Source: Stappia sp. 28M-7
GTDB lineage: Bacteria > Pseudomonadota > Alphaproteobacteria > Rhizobiales > Stappiaceae
Assembly: GCF_014252955.1 (NCBI RefSeq)
Contig: NZ_JACMIA010000001.1
Span: 3,184,258 to 3,248,257 of the forward strand
DNA: 64,000 nt
Reading direction: 5' to 3'
Shown here: positions 18,277 to 27,854 of the stretch, piece after piece
How positions within the stretch are numbered: position 1 is the first letter of the stretch
How the letters are laid out: each line of letters starts with the position of its first letter
Position numbers and translations under genes: made by a program
The notes under the pieces: model-generated
What the model saw: only the letters and a program-made list of their open reading frames with translations
Database searches by the model: none
What the model was told of the DNA's origin: nothing

Positions 18277-20949
18277 TCAGGCCGCTTTCTTCGCCTTCAG
18301 CGCCGCCTGCGCCGCCGCCAGTCGGGCGATCGGCACGCGGAACGGCGAACAGGACACATAGTCGAGCCCGACGCTCTCGCAGAAGGTGATCGAGGCCGGG
18401 TCGCCGCCATGCTCGCCGCAGATGCCGAGCTTGAGGCCCGGGCGGGCCGCCCGGCCGCGCTCGGCGCCGATGCGGATCAGCTCGCCGACGCCTTCCTGGT
18501 CGAGCGAGACGAACGGATCGCGCTCGATCACGCCCATGCGCTGGTAGGGGCCGAGGAACGAGGCCGCATCGTCACGCGAGATGCCGAAGGTCGTCTGGGT
18601 CAGGTCGTTGGTGCCGAAGGAGAAGAACTCCGCGGTCTCGGCGATCTCGCCGGCGCGCAGGCAGGCCCGCGGCAGCTCGATCATCGTGCCGACCTGATAG
18701 TCGATGGTGATGCCCGTTTCCTGCGCCACAGCCTTGGCCATCGCGTCGATGCGTGCGCGCACCATGTCCAGCTCCGCCTTGACGCCGACCAGCGGCACCA
18801 TGATCTCCGGCGTCACCGGCGCTCCGGTCGTCTTGCCGGCCGCAACGGCGCCCTCGAAGATGGCGCGCGCCTGCATCTCGGCGATCTCGGGATAGGTCAC
18901 CAGCAGCCGGCATCCGCGATGGCCCAGCATCGGGTTGAACTCGTTGAGATCATGCGCTCGCTGCCGCAGCACCTCGCTGTCGACGCCCATCACCGCTGCG
19001 ACCTCGGCGATCTCCTCCTCGCTATGCGGCAGGAACTCGTGCAGCGGCGGGTCGAGCAGACGGATCGTCACGGGCAGGCCCTGCATGATCTCGAACAGCT
19101 CGGTGAAGTCGCCGCGCTGCATCGGCAGCAGCTTGTCGAGCGCCGCCCGGCGGCCCTGCTCGGTCTCCGACAGGATCATCTCGCGCACCGCGACGATGCG
19201 CTCTCCTTCAAAGAACATGTGTTCGGTACGGCACAGGCCGATGCCTTCGGCGCCGAAGCCGCGCGCCGCGCGCGCATCCGCCGGCGTCTCGGCATTGGTG
19301 CGAACCGCCATCCGCCGGTGGACGTCGGCCCACTCCATCAGCCGGGCGAACTCGCCGGACATTTCCGGCTGCAGCATCGCCACCTCGCCGACCAGGACCT
19401 GGCCGGTGGTGCCGTCGATGGTGATCACGTCGCCCTTGGACAGCTTGCGGCCCGAGACCGTCAGCGTCGCCGTGCGATAGTCGATCCGCAGCGCACCGGC
19501 GCCGGAAACGCAGGGCTTGCCCATGCCGCGCGCCACCACGGCCGCGTGGCTGGTCATGCCGCCGCGCGTCGTCAGGATGCCTTCGGCCGCATGCATGCCG
19601 TGAATGTCCTCGGGGCTCGTCTCGACGCGCACCAGGATCACCTTGCGGCCCGCAGCCTTCGCCTCTTCCGCCTCGTCGGAGGAGAAGACGATGACGCCGG
19701 ACGCAGCCCCCGGCGAGGCCGGCAGGCCGGTCGCGATCACGTCGCGCTCCGCCGCAGGGTCGATCATCGGGTGCAGCAGCTGGTCGAGAGCGGCCGGGTC
19801 GACACCCATCACCGCTTCCTCGGTGGAGATCAGTCCCTCGTCGGCCATCTCCACGGCGATCTTCAGCGCGGCGCGCGCCGTACGCTTGCCCGAGCGCGTC
19901 TGCAGCATCCACAGGCGCCCGCGCTCGATGGTGAACTCGAGATCCTGCATGTCGCGATAGTGGCCTTCCAGCCGGTCGCAGATCTCGGTGAACTGGGCAA
20001 AGGCCTCGGGCATCGCCCGCTCCAGCGACAGCGCGTCGGAGCCGGCGGCAATGCGCGCGGCCTCGGTGATGTCCTGCGGCGTGCGGATGCCGGCGACCAC
20101 GTCCTCGCCCTGCGCGTTGATCAGGAACTCGCCGTAGAGCGCCTTCTCGCCGGTCGACGGATTGCGGGTGAAGGCAACGCCGGTGGCCGAGTCCTCTCCC
20201 ATGTTGCCGAACACCATCGCCTGCACGTTGACCGCCGTGCCCCAGTCGTTGGGGATATCGTGCAGCCGGCGATAGGTGATGGCGCGCGCGCTTTCCCAGG
20301 ACAGGAAGACAGCGCCGATGGCGCCCCACAGCTGCTCGTGCGGGTCCTGCGGGAACGGCGTGCCGAGTTCGTCCTCGACCAGGGCCTTGTAGCTGGTGAT
20401 CACCTGCTGCCAGTCTTCGGCCGTCAGATCTGTGTCGAGGTCGCGGCCGTGCTCGTTCTTGAACTCCTCGAGGATCTCCTCGAAGGCATGGTGATCGAGG
20501 CCCATCACCACGTCGGAATACATCTGAATGAAGCGGCGGTAGCTGTCATAGGCGAAGCGCGGATCGCCTGCGGCCTCGGCCAGCGCCGGCACCGTGGCGT
20601 CGTTGAGACCGAGGTTGAGCACCGTGTCCATCATGCCCGGCATGGAGACCCGCGCGCCGGAGCGCACCGAAACCAGCAGCGGGTTGGTGGTGTCGCCGAA
20701 ACGGCGGCCGGTGATACGGCCGACCTCCTCGAGCGCTGCGTCCACCTGGGCGCGCAGCTCGTCCGGATAGGTCTTGTCGTGGCTGTCGAACCAGGTGCAG
20801 ACCTCGGTGGTGATCGTGAAGCCGGGCGGCACCGGCAGTCCCAGATTGCTCATCTCGGCAAGGTTGGCTCCCTTGCCGCCGAGCAGGTTCCTCATTTCGG
20901 CAGTGCCTTCGGCCTTGCCGTCACCGAAACCGAACACCCATTTGGTCAT
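18277..20949 (-). CDS. ppdK: Pyruvate, phosphate dikinase
   Basis: Protein of 890 residues from the ATG at 20949 (MTKWVFGFG); the frame is open upstream, but this start gives the family length. The N-terminal ATP-grasp domain begins at LLGGKGANLAEM. The phosphohistidine loop is GGMTSHAAVVARG with His468, and the C-terminal TIM-barrel carries GICGEHGG with the catalytic Cys. It interconverts pyruvate + ATP + Pi and PEP + AMP + PPi, serving gluconeogenesis. A weak -35/-10-like pair on the minus strand lies about 100-130 bases upstream. Confidence 0.97.
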   Translation of the reverse strand: MTKWVFGFGDGKAEGTAEMRNLLGGKGANLAEMSNLGLPVPPGFTITTEVCTWFDSHDKTYPDELRAQVDAALEEVGRITGRRFGDTTNPLLVSVRSGARVSMPGMMDTVLNLGLNDATVPALAEAAGDPRFAYDSYRRFIQMYSDVVMGLDHHAFEEILEEFKNEHGRDLDTDLTAEDWQQVITSYKALVEDELGTPFPQDPHEQLWGAIGAVFLSWESARAITYRRLHDIPNDWGTAVNVQAMVFGNMGEDSATGVAFTRNPSTGEKALYGEFLINAQGEDVVAGIRTPQDITEAARIAAGSDALSLERAMPEAFAQFTEICDRLEGHYRDMQDLEFTIERGRLWMLQTRSGKRTARAALKIAVEMADEGLISTEEAVMGVDPAALDQLLHPMIDPAAERDVIATGLPASPGAASGVIVFSSDEAEEAKAAGRKVILVRVETSPEDIHGMHAAEGILTTRGGMTSHAAVVARGMGKPCVSGAGALRIDYRTATLTVSGRKLSKGDVITIDGTTGQVLVGEVAMLQPEMSGEFARLMEWADVHRRMAVRTNAETPADARAARGFGAEGIGLCRTEHMFFEGERIVAVREMILSETEQGRRAALDKLLPMQRGDFTELFEIMQGLPVTIRLLDPPLHEFLPHSEEEIAEVAAVMGVDSEVLRQRAHDLNEFNPMLGHRGCRLLVTYPEIAEMQARAIFEGAVAAGKTTGAPVTPEIMVPLVGVKAELDMVRARIDAMAKAVAQETGITIDYQVGTMIELPRACLRAGEIAETAEFFSFGTNDLTQTTFGISRDDAASFLGPYQRMGVIERDPFVSLDQEGVGELIRIGAERGRAARPGLKLGICGEHGGDPASITFCESVGLDYVSCSPFRVPIARLAAAQAALKAKKAA

Positions 20950-21411
20950 GCCGCCTGCATCCTCTCGCTTCGGGGCTTGCGATCGCGCGCCCCGGAGGCG
21001 CCGGACCCTGCGCTTGAGGTCGCGTGCGCCTCCCTCCCCGGATGCCCACCCCCATAAATGATGCAGTGCACGAAACAAAGGTTTTTTGCGCAATCGGCCG
21101 GCCGGTTATTGATGCAGGCTATGGTTCGGGCCGTTTTCGCCCCCCGGCAAAGGAGCCCGGGCCCGCGCAGCAGGCCGTTTGACGCCTTACGATTCTCGCA
21201 GGTGCCGCATTGCCGCCGGCATTGTGGCGCCCCATATCGCCTGACAGCATGCGAAACTGGCGCCTCGCCGACCGCGCAGCGTGAGCCGGCTTTCCGGCTC
21301 CGCCGGTCGCACCTGCTTGCAGGAGAGACATATTGCGGCCATCCTCGCAGGCAAAATCAGGCGGATGACTCGCCGCATTCGCGCCAAAGCAGGGGCATTG
21401 AGACAATCCGG
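20950..21411. other. Intergenic region between divergent ppdK and TPR gene
   Basis: A 462-bp stretch that must hold promoters in both directions. I see a TTTGTT-17-TATGGG pair on the minus strand around 21058-21086 as a weak ppdK promoter candidate, and a 7-bp hairpin GAGCCGG/CCGGCTC at 21283-21300. No convincing gene is seen: the open frame running into the TPR gene from 21058 lacks coding character before 21412. Confidence 0.4.
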
Positions 21412-23214
21412 ATGACAACACGCCGCCTCACCCGAACCGCCCGCCGCGGCAGCCTTGCCTGCAGCGTCGCCCTTCTGGCCTCGCTCGCGGCCCTTTCATC
21501 CGCCCCTCCGGCTTTCGCCGAAACCCATGCCCAGGCGACCGATATCGACCCGGATTTCAGCTCGGGCACTCCCGAAGGCCTGCCCATCACGCTGAGCGGC
21601 AGCTATCTGTCCGGGCGCCTTGCCGGGCAGAGCAACGATCTCGACAATGCCGCCACCTTTTTCGGCGAGGCGCTTCTGGTCGATCCGGGCAACCCCTTCC
21701 TGCTCGACCGCACCTTCGTTCTGAAGCTGGCAAACGGCGACCTTGCCGAAGCGCTGGAACTGGCCGAACGCCTCAAGGGCGAGCAGGCCGACCACTTCCT
21801 CGCCGGGCTGATGCTGGCGGTCGAGGAGATGCGTGCCGGCAAGAACGCCAAGGCCGGCGAGTATCTTTCCGACGGCGGCCGCGGCCCGCTGGCCGAGCTT
21901 GCGGCAGGGCTCCTGTCCGCCTGGGCGCTGGCCGGCGACGGCAAGACCGACGAGGCCCTGGCGCGGATCTCGCGGCTGAACGGGCCGAGCTGGTACACCG
22001 TCTTCGTCGCCTACCATACCGGCCTGATCCAGGACTACGCGGGCCGGAGCAAGGACGCGGAGGCGAACTTCCGCGATGCCTACAGCGCCGACCGGGGCGC
22101 CCTGCGCGTCGTCAATGCCTACGCCTTGTCGCTCTATCGCAACGGCGACAAGGAGGCCGCGCTCAAGGTACTGGCCGAGTTCAACGCGATGCTGCCCGAC
22201 CACCCGGTGCTGGTGGCCACCCGCAAGCGGATCGAGAGCGGCGAGACCATCGAGCGCATCGCCGCAAGCCCGAAGGTGGGCGCAGCCGAGGTGCTCTACG
22301 GGCTCGGCGCGGCCATCGGCCGCGACGGCGGCGAGGAGCTCTCCGCGACCTTCCTGCAGCTCGCCCTGCATCTGGACGAGGAGGCCGATGTCGCGGCGAT
22401 CGCGCTGGCCGGCCTCTTCGACCGCATGGGCCGCTTCAAGCGCTCCATCGAGGTTCTGTCCGGTGTGCCGGAGTCCTCTCCGCTCAAGCGCGATGCCGAG
22501 ATCCAGGTGGGCATCAACTACAACGCCCTCGACAACCTGGACGAGGCGCGCGCCCACCTCTCGGCCCTGGTGGAGAAGGATCCAAGCGACCTCGATGCCG
22601 TGGTCGCGCTCGGTAACGTGCTGAGATCTCACAAGCTTTTCAAGGAGGCCGATGAGGCCTACACCAAGGGCATCGAGACCATTGCCGAGCCGGAAGCCAA
22701 GCACTGGACGATCTTCTACTATCGCGGCATCTGCCGCGAACGGCTGAAGACCTGGGGTCCGGCCGAGGCCGACTTCCGCCTGTCGCTGAAGCTGTCGCCC
22801 GAGCAGCCGCTGGTGCTCAACTACCTCGGATATTCTCTTGTAGATCAGGGGCTTAAGCTGCCCGAGGCGCTGGACATGATCCGCAAGGCGGTCGAGCTGC
22901 GCCCGCGCGACGGCTACATCGTCGACAGCCTCGGTTGGGCCTACTATCGCCTCCACCGCTACGAGGAGGCGGTGACCGAGCTGGAGCGCGCCGTCGAGCT
23001 GCGGCCGCAGGATCCGGTGCTCAACGACCATCTGGGCGATGCCTACTGGAAGGTCGGGCGCCGGCTGGAGGCGCGGTTCCAGTGGAACCACGCCCGCGAT
23101 CTCGGCCCCGAGCCGGAAGAGCTGCCGAAGATTCTCGAGAAGATCGAGAAGGGCCTGCAGGAAGACGGCGAGCCGCCCGCGGCCAAGGCCGAGCCGAAGC
23201 AGAACGGCGGCTGA
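21412..23214 (+). CDS. Exported tetratricopeptide-repeat protein
   Basis: Protein of 600 residues. The N-terminus has a basic stretch then a hydrophobic signal segment ending PPAFAE (about 37), so it is likely periplasmic or outer-membrane associated. Most of the rest is TPR-like: NAATFFGEALLVDPGN, AEADFRLSLKLSPEQPLVLNYLGYSLVDQG, and a C-terminal run DSLGWAYYRLHRYEEAVTELE. A family of such proteins sits just upstream of ispE in alphaproteobacteria. It may scaffold envelope complexes; the specific partner is unknown. An 8-bp hairpin spans its stop codon (23204-23223). Confidence 0.85.
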   Translation: MTTRRLTRTARRGSLACSVALLASLAALSSAPPAFAETHAQATDIDPDFSSGTPEGLPITLSGSYLSGRLAGQSNDLDNAATFFGEALLVDPGNPFLLDRTFVLKLANGDLAEALELAERLKGEQADHFLAGLMLAVEEMRAGKNAKAGEYLSDGGRGPLAELAAGLLSAWALAGDGKTDEALARISRLNGPSWYTVFVAYHTGLIQDYAGRSKDAEANFRDAYSADRGALRVVNAYALSLYRNGDKEAALKVLAEFNAMLPDHPVLVATRKRIESGETIERIAASPKVGAAEVLYGLGAAIGRDGGEELSATFLQLALHLDEEADVAAIALAGLFDRMGRFKRSIEVLSGVPESSPLKRDAEIQVGINYNALDNLDEARAHLSALVEKDPSDLDAVVALGNVLRSHKLFKEADEAYTKGIETIAEPEAKHWTIFYYRGICRERLKTWGPAEADFRLSLKLSPEQPLVLNYLGYSLVDQGLKLPEALDMIRKAVELRPRDGYIVDSLGWAYYRLHRYEEAVTELERAVELRPQDPVLNDHLGDAYWKVGRRLEARFQWNHARDLGPEPEELPKILEKIEKGLQEDGEPPAAKAEPKQNGG

Positions 23215-23263
23215 CGCCGCCGTGAGCCCTGCCGATCCGGCGGACAGCCCGGCGTCGGGAGAG

Positions 23264-24208
23264 ATGCCCGGCGCGGGGATATCCGTAGGCGGGCCCTGCC
23301 CCGCTCCTCTGCTCGCGCGCGCCAAGATCAACTACGCCCTGCACGTCACCGGTCGGCGCGCCGACGGCTATCACCTGTTGCAAAGCCTTGTCGCCTTTGC
23401 CGAATTCGGCGACCAACTGTCGGCAGAGCGAGCTGCAGGGACAGACCATGCGCTGACGCTCACAGGCCCCTTCGCCGGCGCTCTCGCCGCCGATACAGGC
23501 GGGGATAACCCAGCGGGCGACAATCTCGTCCTACGCGCGCTTGCCGCGCTCGCCCGCGCGTTCGGCACCGCCCTTCCGCCCCTAGCCTTGACCCTCGACA
23601 AGCGCCTGCCGGTCGCCTCCGGCATCGGCGGCGGCTCGGCCGATGCGGCTGCGGCGCTGCGGCTCGGCTTCGCCGCGATGACCGGCCGCGCGGCAAGCGA
23701 GAGCGAGATGGCGCGGCTCGCGGAGATCGCCGAAACGCTCGGCGCCGACGTGCCGATGTGCCTGACCTCAAAGCCGGCGCTGGTCTCGGGCACCGGGACC
23801 GAGGTCACCCCTCTTCCCCGCTTTCCGGGCCATGCGGTGCTGCTGGCAAATCCGGGCTTACCCGTTGCAACGCCTCAGGTTTTCGCCCGGCTGGAGCGCC
23901 GGGACAACCCGCCGCTCTCCCCGCTTTCCGACCGCGACCTCGCCTCCTTCGATGCGCTGGTTGCCTGGCTGGAGCAAACGCGGAACGATCTGGAAGCACC
24001 GGCGCTCGCGCTGGCACCGCCGATCGCCGATGTGCTTGCCGCGCTGCGCGTCGCACCCGGCACGCGCCTTGCCCGCATGTCCGGATCCGGCGCGACATGC
24101 TTCGCGCTGTTCGCGGGGATAGAGGAGGCCGAGCGGGAGGCCCGAAGGCTCGCCGCGCAGCATCCCGGCTGGTGGATCCAGGCTGCGCCCGTCGCGGCGG
24201 TCGCCTGA
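23264..24208 (+). CDS. ispE: 4-diphosphocytidyl-2-C-methyl-D-erythritol kinase
   Basis: GHMP kinase of the MEP isoprenoid pathway. Motifs are ARAKINYALHVTGRRADGYH near the N-terminus, the ATP loop LPVASGIGGGSADAAAALR, and the C-terminal RMSGSGATCFALF. The ATG at 23264 leaves 17 residues before the conserved ARAKINY. An in-frame GTG at 23222, inside a hairpin over the upstream stop codon, would add 14 residues. Neither start has a strong ribosome site. It follows the TPR gene and ends with a clear terminator. Confidence 0.92.
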   Translation: MPGAGISVGGPCPAPLLARAKINYALHVTGRRADGYHLLQSLVAFAEFGDQLSAERAAGTDHALTLTGPFAGALAADTGGDNPAGDNLVLRALAALARAFGTALPPLALTLDKRLPVASGIGGGSADAAAALRLGFAAMTGRAASESEMARLAEIAETLGADVPMCLTSKPALVSGTGTEVTPLPRFPGHAVLLANPGLPVATPQVFARLERRDNPPLSPLSDRDLASFDALVAWLEQTRNDLEAPALALAPPIADVLAALRVAPGTRLARMSGSGATCFALFAGIEEAEREARRLAAQHPGWWIQAAPVAAVA

Positions 24209-24238
24209 GGCGAAACCGCACGCCTGCCCGTCGCAAAT

Positions 24239-24259
24239 CGGCGCCAACGCGCCGTTTTT
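24239..24259 (+). terminator. Intrinsic terminator after ispE
   Basis: The stem CGGCGC (24239-24244) pairs with GCGCCG (24249-24254) around a 4-base loop, followed by TTTTT. It separates ispE from purU, which therefore needs its own promoter in 24260-24358. Confidence 0.8.
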
Positions 24260-24358
24260 CGAAATGTCCCCGGCGCGAGAACGCGACAACACTTGGACAA
24301 CCCGCGACACTCCGCTATCGCGTGGACCTGTTGTCCTCTCAGCCGGGAATCATCACTG

Positions 24359-25243
24359 ATGAGCGCCTTCGCCCTGACCGTCACCTGCCGCTCGACCCGC
24401 GGCATCGTCGCCGCCATCTCCACCTATCTGGCGGAGCATGGTTGCAACATCACCGACAGCGCCCAGTTCGACGACCGCGAGACCGGGAATTTCTTCATGC
24501 GCGTCAGCTTCAACAGCGAGACCGGCGCGAGCCTGGACGAGCTGTCGGGCGGCTTCGCGCCCCATGCCGAGACCTTCGGAATGGACTTTTCGTTCCATGA
24601 CGAGAAGGCGCAAATGAAGGTTTTAATTATGGTTTCCCGGTTCGGGCACTGCCTGAACGACATTTTGTACCGGTGGCGGATCGGCGCGCTGCCCATCGAC
24701 ATCGTCGGCGTGATCTCCAACCACCTCGACTACCAGAAGCTGGTGGTGAACCACGATATCCCCTTCCACTACATAAAGGTGACGAAGGATAACAAGGCGG
24801 AGGCCGAGGCGCGCCAGATGGCGATCGTCGAGGAAACCGGCGCGGAACTGGTGGTTCTGGCCCGCTACATGCAGGTGCTGTCGACGCGCATGTGCGAGGA
24901 AATGGCCGGGCGGATCATCAACATCCACCACTCTTTCCTCCCCAGCTTCAAGGGCGCCAACCCGTACAAGCAGGCCTTCGCGCGCGGCGTGAAGCTGATC
25001 GGCGCGACCTCCCACTACGTCACCAGCGACCTCGACGAGGGGCCGATCATCGAGCAGGACACGGTGCGCGTCACTCATGCCCAGTCGCCCGAGGATTACG
25101 TCTCGCTCGGCCGCGACGTGGAGAGCCAGGTGCTCGCCCGCGCCATCCACGCGCATATCCACCGCCGCGTTTTCCTCAACGGAAACAAGACGGTGGTCTT
25201 CCCGGCGAGCCCGGGCAGCTACGCGTCGGAGCGGATGGGCTGA
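24359..25243 (+). CDS. purU: Formyltetrahydrofolate deformylase
   Basis: Protein of 294 residues. An N-terminal ACT-like domain (1-80) begins LTVTCRSTRGIVAAIS. The formyltransferase-fold domain starts at KVLIMVSRFGHCLNDIL and holds the catalytic Asn-His-Asp set in INIHHSFLPSF and SDLDEGPII. It hydrolyses 10-formyl-THF to formate and THF, supplying formate for purine synthesis and balancing one-carbon pools. The ATG at 24359 fits the family length. It is monocistronic and ends in a double hairpin before the convergent prenyl synthase. Confidence 0.95.
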   Translation: MSAFALTVTCRSTRGIVAAISTYLAEHGCNITDSAQFDDRETGNFFMRVSFNSETGASLDELSGGFAPHAETFGMDFSFHDEKAQMKVLIMVSRFGHCLNDILYRWRIGALPIDIVGVISNHLDYQKLVVNHDIPFHYIKVTKDNKAEAEARQMAIVEETGAELVVLARYMQVLSTRMCEEMAGRIINIHHSFLPSFKGANPYKQAFARGVKLIGATSHYVTSDLDEGPIIEQDTVRVTHAQSPEDYVSLGRDVESQVLARAIHAHIHRRVFLNGNKTVVFPASPGSYASERMG

Positions 25244-25287
25244 GGGGATAACCGGCCCCACGGGGCTGGTGCCGCCACGGGGACAAC

Positions 25288-25315
25288 CCGCCCCGCAAAG
25301 GCAAGCGGGGCGGTT
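25288..25315. terminator. 9-bp GC-rich terminator hairpin after purU
   Basis: CCGCCCCGC (25288-25296) pairs with GCGGGGCGG (25305-25313) around an 8-base loop, then TT. The T-tract is short. It lies between convergent purU and the prenyl synthase gene. Confidence 0.7.
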
Positions 25316-25319
25316 GCAA

Positions 25320-25356
25320 ATTTCGAGACGGATTTTGCAAAAACCCGTCTCGAAAT
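25320..25356. repeat. 12-bp perfect inverted repeat with palindromic loop
   Basis: ATTTCGAGACGG (25320-25331) and CCGTCTCGAAAT (25345-25356) are perfect reverse complements. The 13-base loop contains TTTTGCAAAA, itself a palindrome. It stands next to the purU terminator and before the prenyl synthase stop at 25388, so it may be the reverse-direction terminator. Confidence 0.75.
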
Positions 25357-25387
25357 CGCTCAAATTCGATAATGGCGTCGCGAAAAC

Positions 25388-26404
25388 TCAGCTGACGCGG
25401 GCGATGCAGAATTCGACCGCCTCGGCCAGCGCCTCGCGCTGCTCGCTGGCGGGTAATCCCCGCAGCGCCTCCAGCGCCTCGGCCCCGAACGCACGGGCCC
25501 GCTCGATCGTCTCGGCGAGCGCCCCGGTCTCCTGCATGATCGCGATGGCACGGTCAAGATCGCCGTCGCGCACGTCGCGCTCTTCCAGGCAGCGGACCCA
25601 GAATTCGCGGTCCTCCGGCTTGCCCCGGCGGATGGCGAGGATAACCGGCAGGGTGATCTTGCCTTCGCGCAGGTCGTCGCCAGTGTCCTTGCCGAGATCG
25701 GCGGCCGAGCCACCATAGTCGAGCGCATCGTCGACGAGCTGAAAGGCAAGGCCGAGGGCCATGCCGTAGGAACGGGCGAGCGCGCGGTTGGCGTCGGACG
25801 CCTCGGCGATGACCGGACCGACCTCGGCGGCGGCGGCGAACAGGGCCGCCGTCTTCGCCTCGATGACCTGCATGTAGCGCTCTTCGGTAGTCTCCAGGTC
25901 CTGCGCCGCACCGAGCTGCATGACCTCGCCCTCGGCGATCACAGCCGAGGCGCTGGCCAGGATCTGCAGCGCCTCGAGCGAGCCGACATCGACCATCATC
26001 TTGAAGGCCTGGCCGAGCAGGTAGTCGCCGACCAGCACGCTTGCCTGATTGCCCCACAACTTGCGCGCCGCGAGCTTGCCGCGCCGCATGTCGCTCTCGT
26101 CGACGACATCGTCGTGCAGGAGCGTCGCCGTGTGCATGAACTCGACGCTGGCGGCCAGGCCCACATGACCGTCGCCCGCGTAGCCGAACATGTCGGCCAT
26201 GGCGAGGGTCAGCATCGGCCGCAGCCGCTTGCCGCCCGACGAGATCAGGTGGCGGGCGATCTCCGGGATCAGCTCGACATTCGATCCCGCCTTGGACAGG
26301 ATGAGCTGGTTGACGGCCTCCATGCCGCCGGCGGTGAGGTCGACCAGGTTCTGGATGCTGGCCGGTTCTGACCGGGTTTCGCGCAAGGGAACCACCACGC
26401 CCAC
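25388..26404 (-). CDS. Long-chain trans-polyprenyl diphosphate synthase
   Basis: Protein of 338 residues. The two Asp-rich motifs are DDVVD (98-102) and DDALD (225-229), and SSGGKRLRPML holds the IPP-binding Lys/Arg. This is the octaprenyl/decaprenyl synthase type that makes the ubiquinone side chain; chain length cannot be read safely. A GTG start at 26404 (VGVVVPLRET) is chosen because the family begins with GVVVPL. An AGG ribosome site lies upstream, while the ATG at 26506 would add 34 unconserved residues. The DUF2007 and methyltransferase genes are divergent neighbours. Confidence 0.92.
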   Translation of the reverse strand: MGVVVPLRETRSEPASIQNLVDLTAGGMEAVNQLILSKAGSNVELIPEIARHLISSGGKRLRPMLTLAMADMFGYAGDGHVGLAASVEFMHTATLLHDDVVDESDMRRGKLAARKLWGNQASVLVGDYLLGQAFKMMVDVGSLEALQILASASAVIAEGEVMQLGAAQDLETTEERYMQVIEAKTAALFAAAAEVGPVIAEASDANRALARSYGMALGLAFQLVDDALDYGGSAADLGKDTGDDLREGKITLPVILAIRRGKPEDREFWVRCLEERDVRDGDLDRAIAIMQETGALAETIERARAFGAEALEALRGLPASEQREALAEAVEFCIARVS

Positions 26405-26582
26405 GTTGAACAACCTCGTTTCGAGTAAGAGACGGCGGGACAATAGGTCCGGCCCATGCCCACGGCAAGCCGTCTTTCGCGAGACGCACCGTTGACCAAA
26501 CCGCACAGATGCCGCACAGGCGCATCAGGGAATGTCGCCTCGACCGCCCTGGTCTTGTAAGGTGCCCCACCCGCAAGACCCA

Positions 26583-26864
26583 ATGGACAAGGACTACATG
26601 GTTCCTCTGCTCAAGACCAACGATATGGTCCTGATTTCCTATGTCGAGGCGCTTCTGGACGAAGCCGGCATCGGTCATCTCGTGCTGGATGGCAACATGA
26701 GCATCCTGGAAGGCTCGCTCGGCATCATCCCTCGCCGGGTGATGGTGATCGAGGAGGACCTCGGCGCGGCCATTCGTCTCATGCGCCGGATGGAGCTCGC
26801 ACACGAGCTCGATGCCGACACGCTGGCCCGCCACCAAAAGGCCGACGGGAGCCCTCAGCCGTGA
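26583..26864 (+). CDS. DUF2007 family protein
   Basis: Protein of 93 residues. It matches the short DUF2007 (putative signal-transducing) family: MVPLLKTNDMVLISYVEALLDEAGI, then ILEGSLGIIPRRVMVIEEDL. The ATG at 26583 or 26598 could be used. The function is unknown. It overlaps the methyltransferase start (GTGA, 26861-26864) and so is probably translationally coupled to it; the order polyprenyl synthase / DUF2007 / methyltransferase is conserved in related bacteria. Confidence 0.85.
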   Translation: MDKDYMVPLLKTNDMVLISYVEALLDEAGIGHLVLDGNMSILEGSLGIIPRRVMVIEEDLGAAIRLMRRMELAHELDADTLARHQKADGSPQP

Positions 26865-27721
26865 GCGGCGACGTGCAGGACGCGGCCGACATCGAAGGCG
26901 CTGCAGCAGAACCGGGACCCGTGGCGCAGGCGCTGCAGGAGAGCGCCGCGGTCACCAAGGACGCCTTTCTCGGCGGGCTGGTGCAGGTGCTGCAGCCGGC
27001 GCGCGGCGCCCACCGCGCCGGGCTGGACGCGGTTTATCTGGCGGCCGCCGTGCCCGCCGGAACGCGCGGGCGCGTGGTCGATCTCGGCTCGGGCGTCGGC
27101 ACCGCCGGCTTCTGCCTCGCCGCACGCCTGCCCGAGGTGGAAGTGCTGCTGGTCGACCGCGACCGGGCGGCGCTGGATCTGGCGGAGCGGGCGCTTGCCG
27201 TGCCCGAGAATGCCGGTTTCGCCTCGCGCGTCTCCATCGTCGAGGCGGACATCACCGCCCGCGGGCGCGAACGCCATGCCGCCGGCCTGACGCCGGGCCT
27301 TGCCGACCACGCCATCGTCAACCCGCCCTACTATGCCGACGGGCGCTTTCGCGCCTCGCCCGCCGCGCCGCGCGCCGGGGCGCATGTGCTGGACACGCGC
27401 GGGCTGGAGCCCTGGGTGCGGGTCGCCACCGACATCGTGCGCGAGGGCGGCACGCTGACCATGATCTTCCGCGCCGACGGGCTGGGCGAGATCCTGCAGC
27501 TGCTGCCCGGCCGCTTCGGCGCCATCGACGTCATTCCGCTGCGCCCGCGCCCTGAGGCCGCGGCAACGCGCATCCTGGTGCGCAGCGTGCGGGCGAGCCG
27601 GGCGCCGATGCGCCTGCTGCCGGGCTTCGTGCTGCACGAGGGCGCCGGCTCCGATTTCACCCCCGAGGCACGCGCGATCATGCGCGACGGTGCCGGCCTG
27701 CCGCCGCCCCCGCCGCGCTGA
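26861..27721 (+). CDS. TrmN6-like N6-adenine methyltransferase
   Basis: Protein of 286 residues with a GTG start. AdoMet motif I is VVDLGSGVGTAGFCLA (about 72-87), the acidic motif II is LLVDRD, and the catalytic NPPYY loop (about 154-158) marks amino-methylating N6-adenine enzymes. The known E. coli relative modifies A37 of tRNA-Val1. The Pro-rich tail (GLPPPPPR) is not conserved in function. It is coupled to the DUF2007 gene by a 4-base overlap. Confidence 0.85.
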   Translation: MSGDVQDAADIEGAAAEPGPVAQALQESAAVTKDAFLGGLVQVLQPARGAHRAGLDAVYLAAAVPAGTRGRVVDLGSGVGTAGFCLAARLPEVEVLLVDRDRAALDLAERALAVPENAGFASRVSIVEADITARGRERHAAGLTPGLADHAIVNPPYYADGRFRASPAAPRAGAHVLDTRGLEPWVRVATDIVREGGTLTMIFRADGLGEILQLLPGRFGAIDVIPLRPRPEAAATRILVRSVRASRAPMRLLPGFVLHEGAGSDFTPEARAIMRDGAGLPPPPPR

Positions 27722-27854
27722 GACGCGGCGCAGGCGGCATTTCGGAATGCAGGAGTGCACGATTTTGGGGAACCAGGACCGCGCGCCCAAAAACATGATT
27801 GTTTTACTCATGTTTTATACCTACCCTCCTCGCAACCTATGATGGAGGGGTTTC

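Noticed and set aside
18073-21057. A very long plus-strand open frame of almost 1000 codons
   Set aside because: It runs antisense to ppdK, which has all expected motifs; the frame is His- and Arg-rich, as is typical of shadows in GC-rich DNA.
24260-24358. A THF or glycine riboswitch ahead of purU
   Set aside because: The leader is about 100 bases with no conserved aptamer elements that I can recognise.
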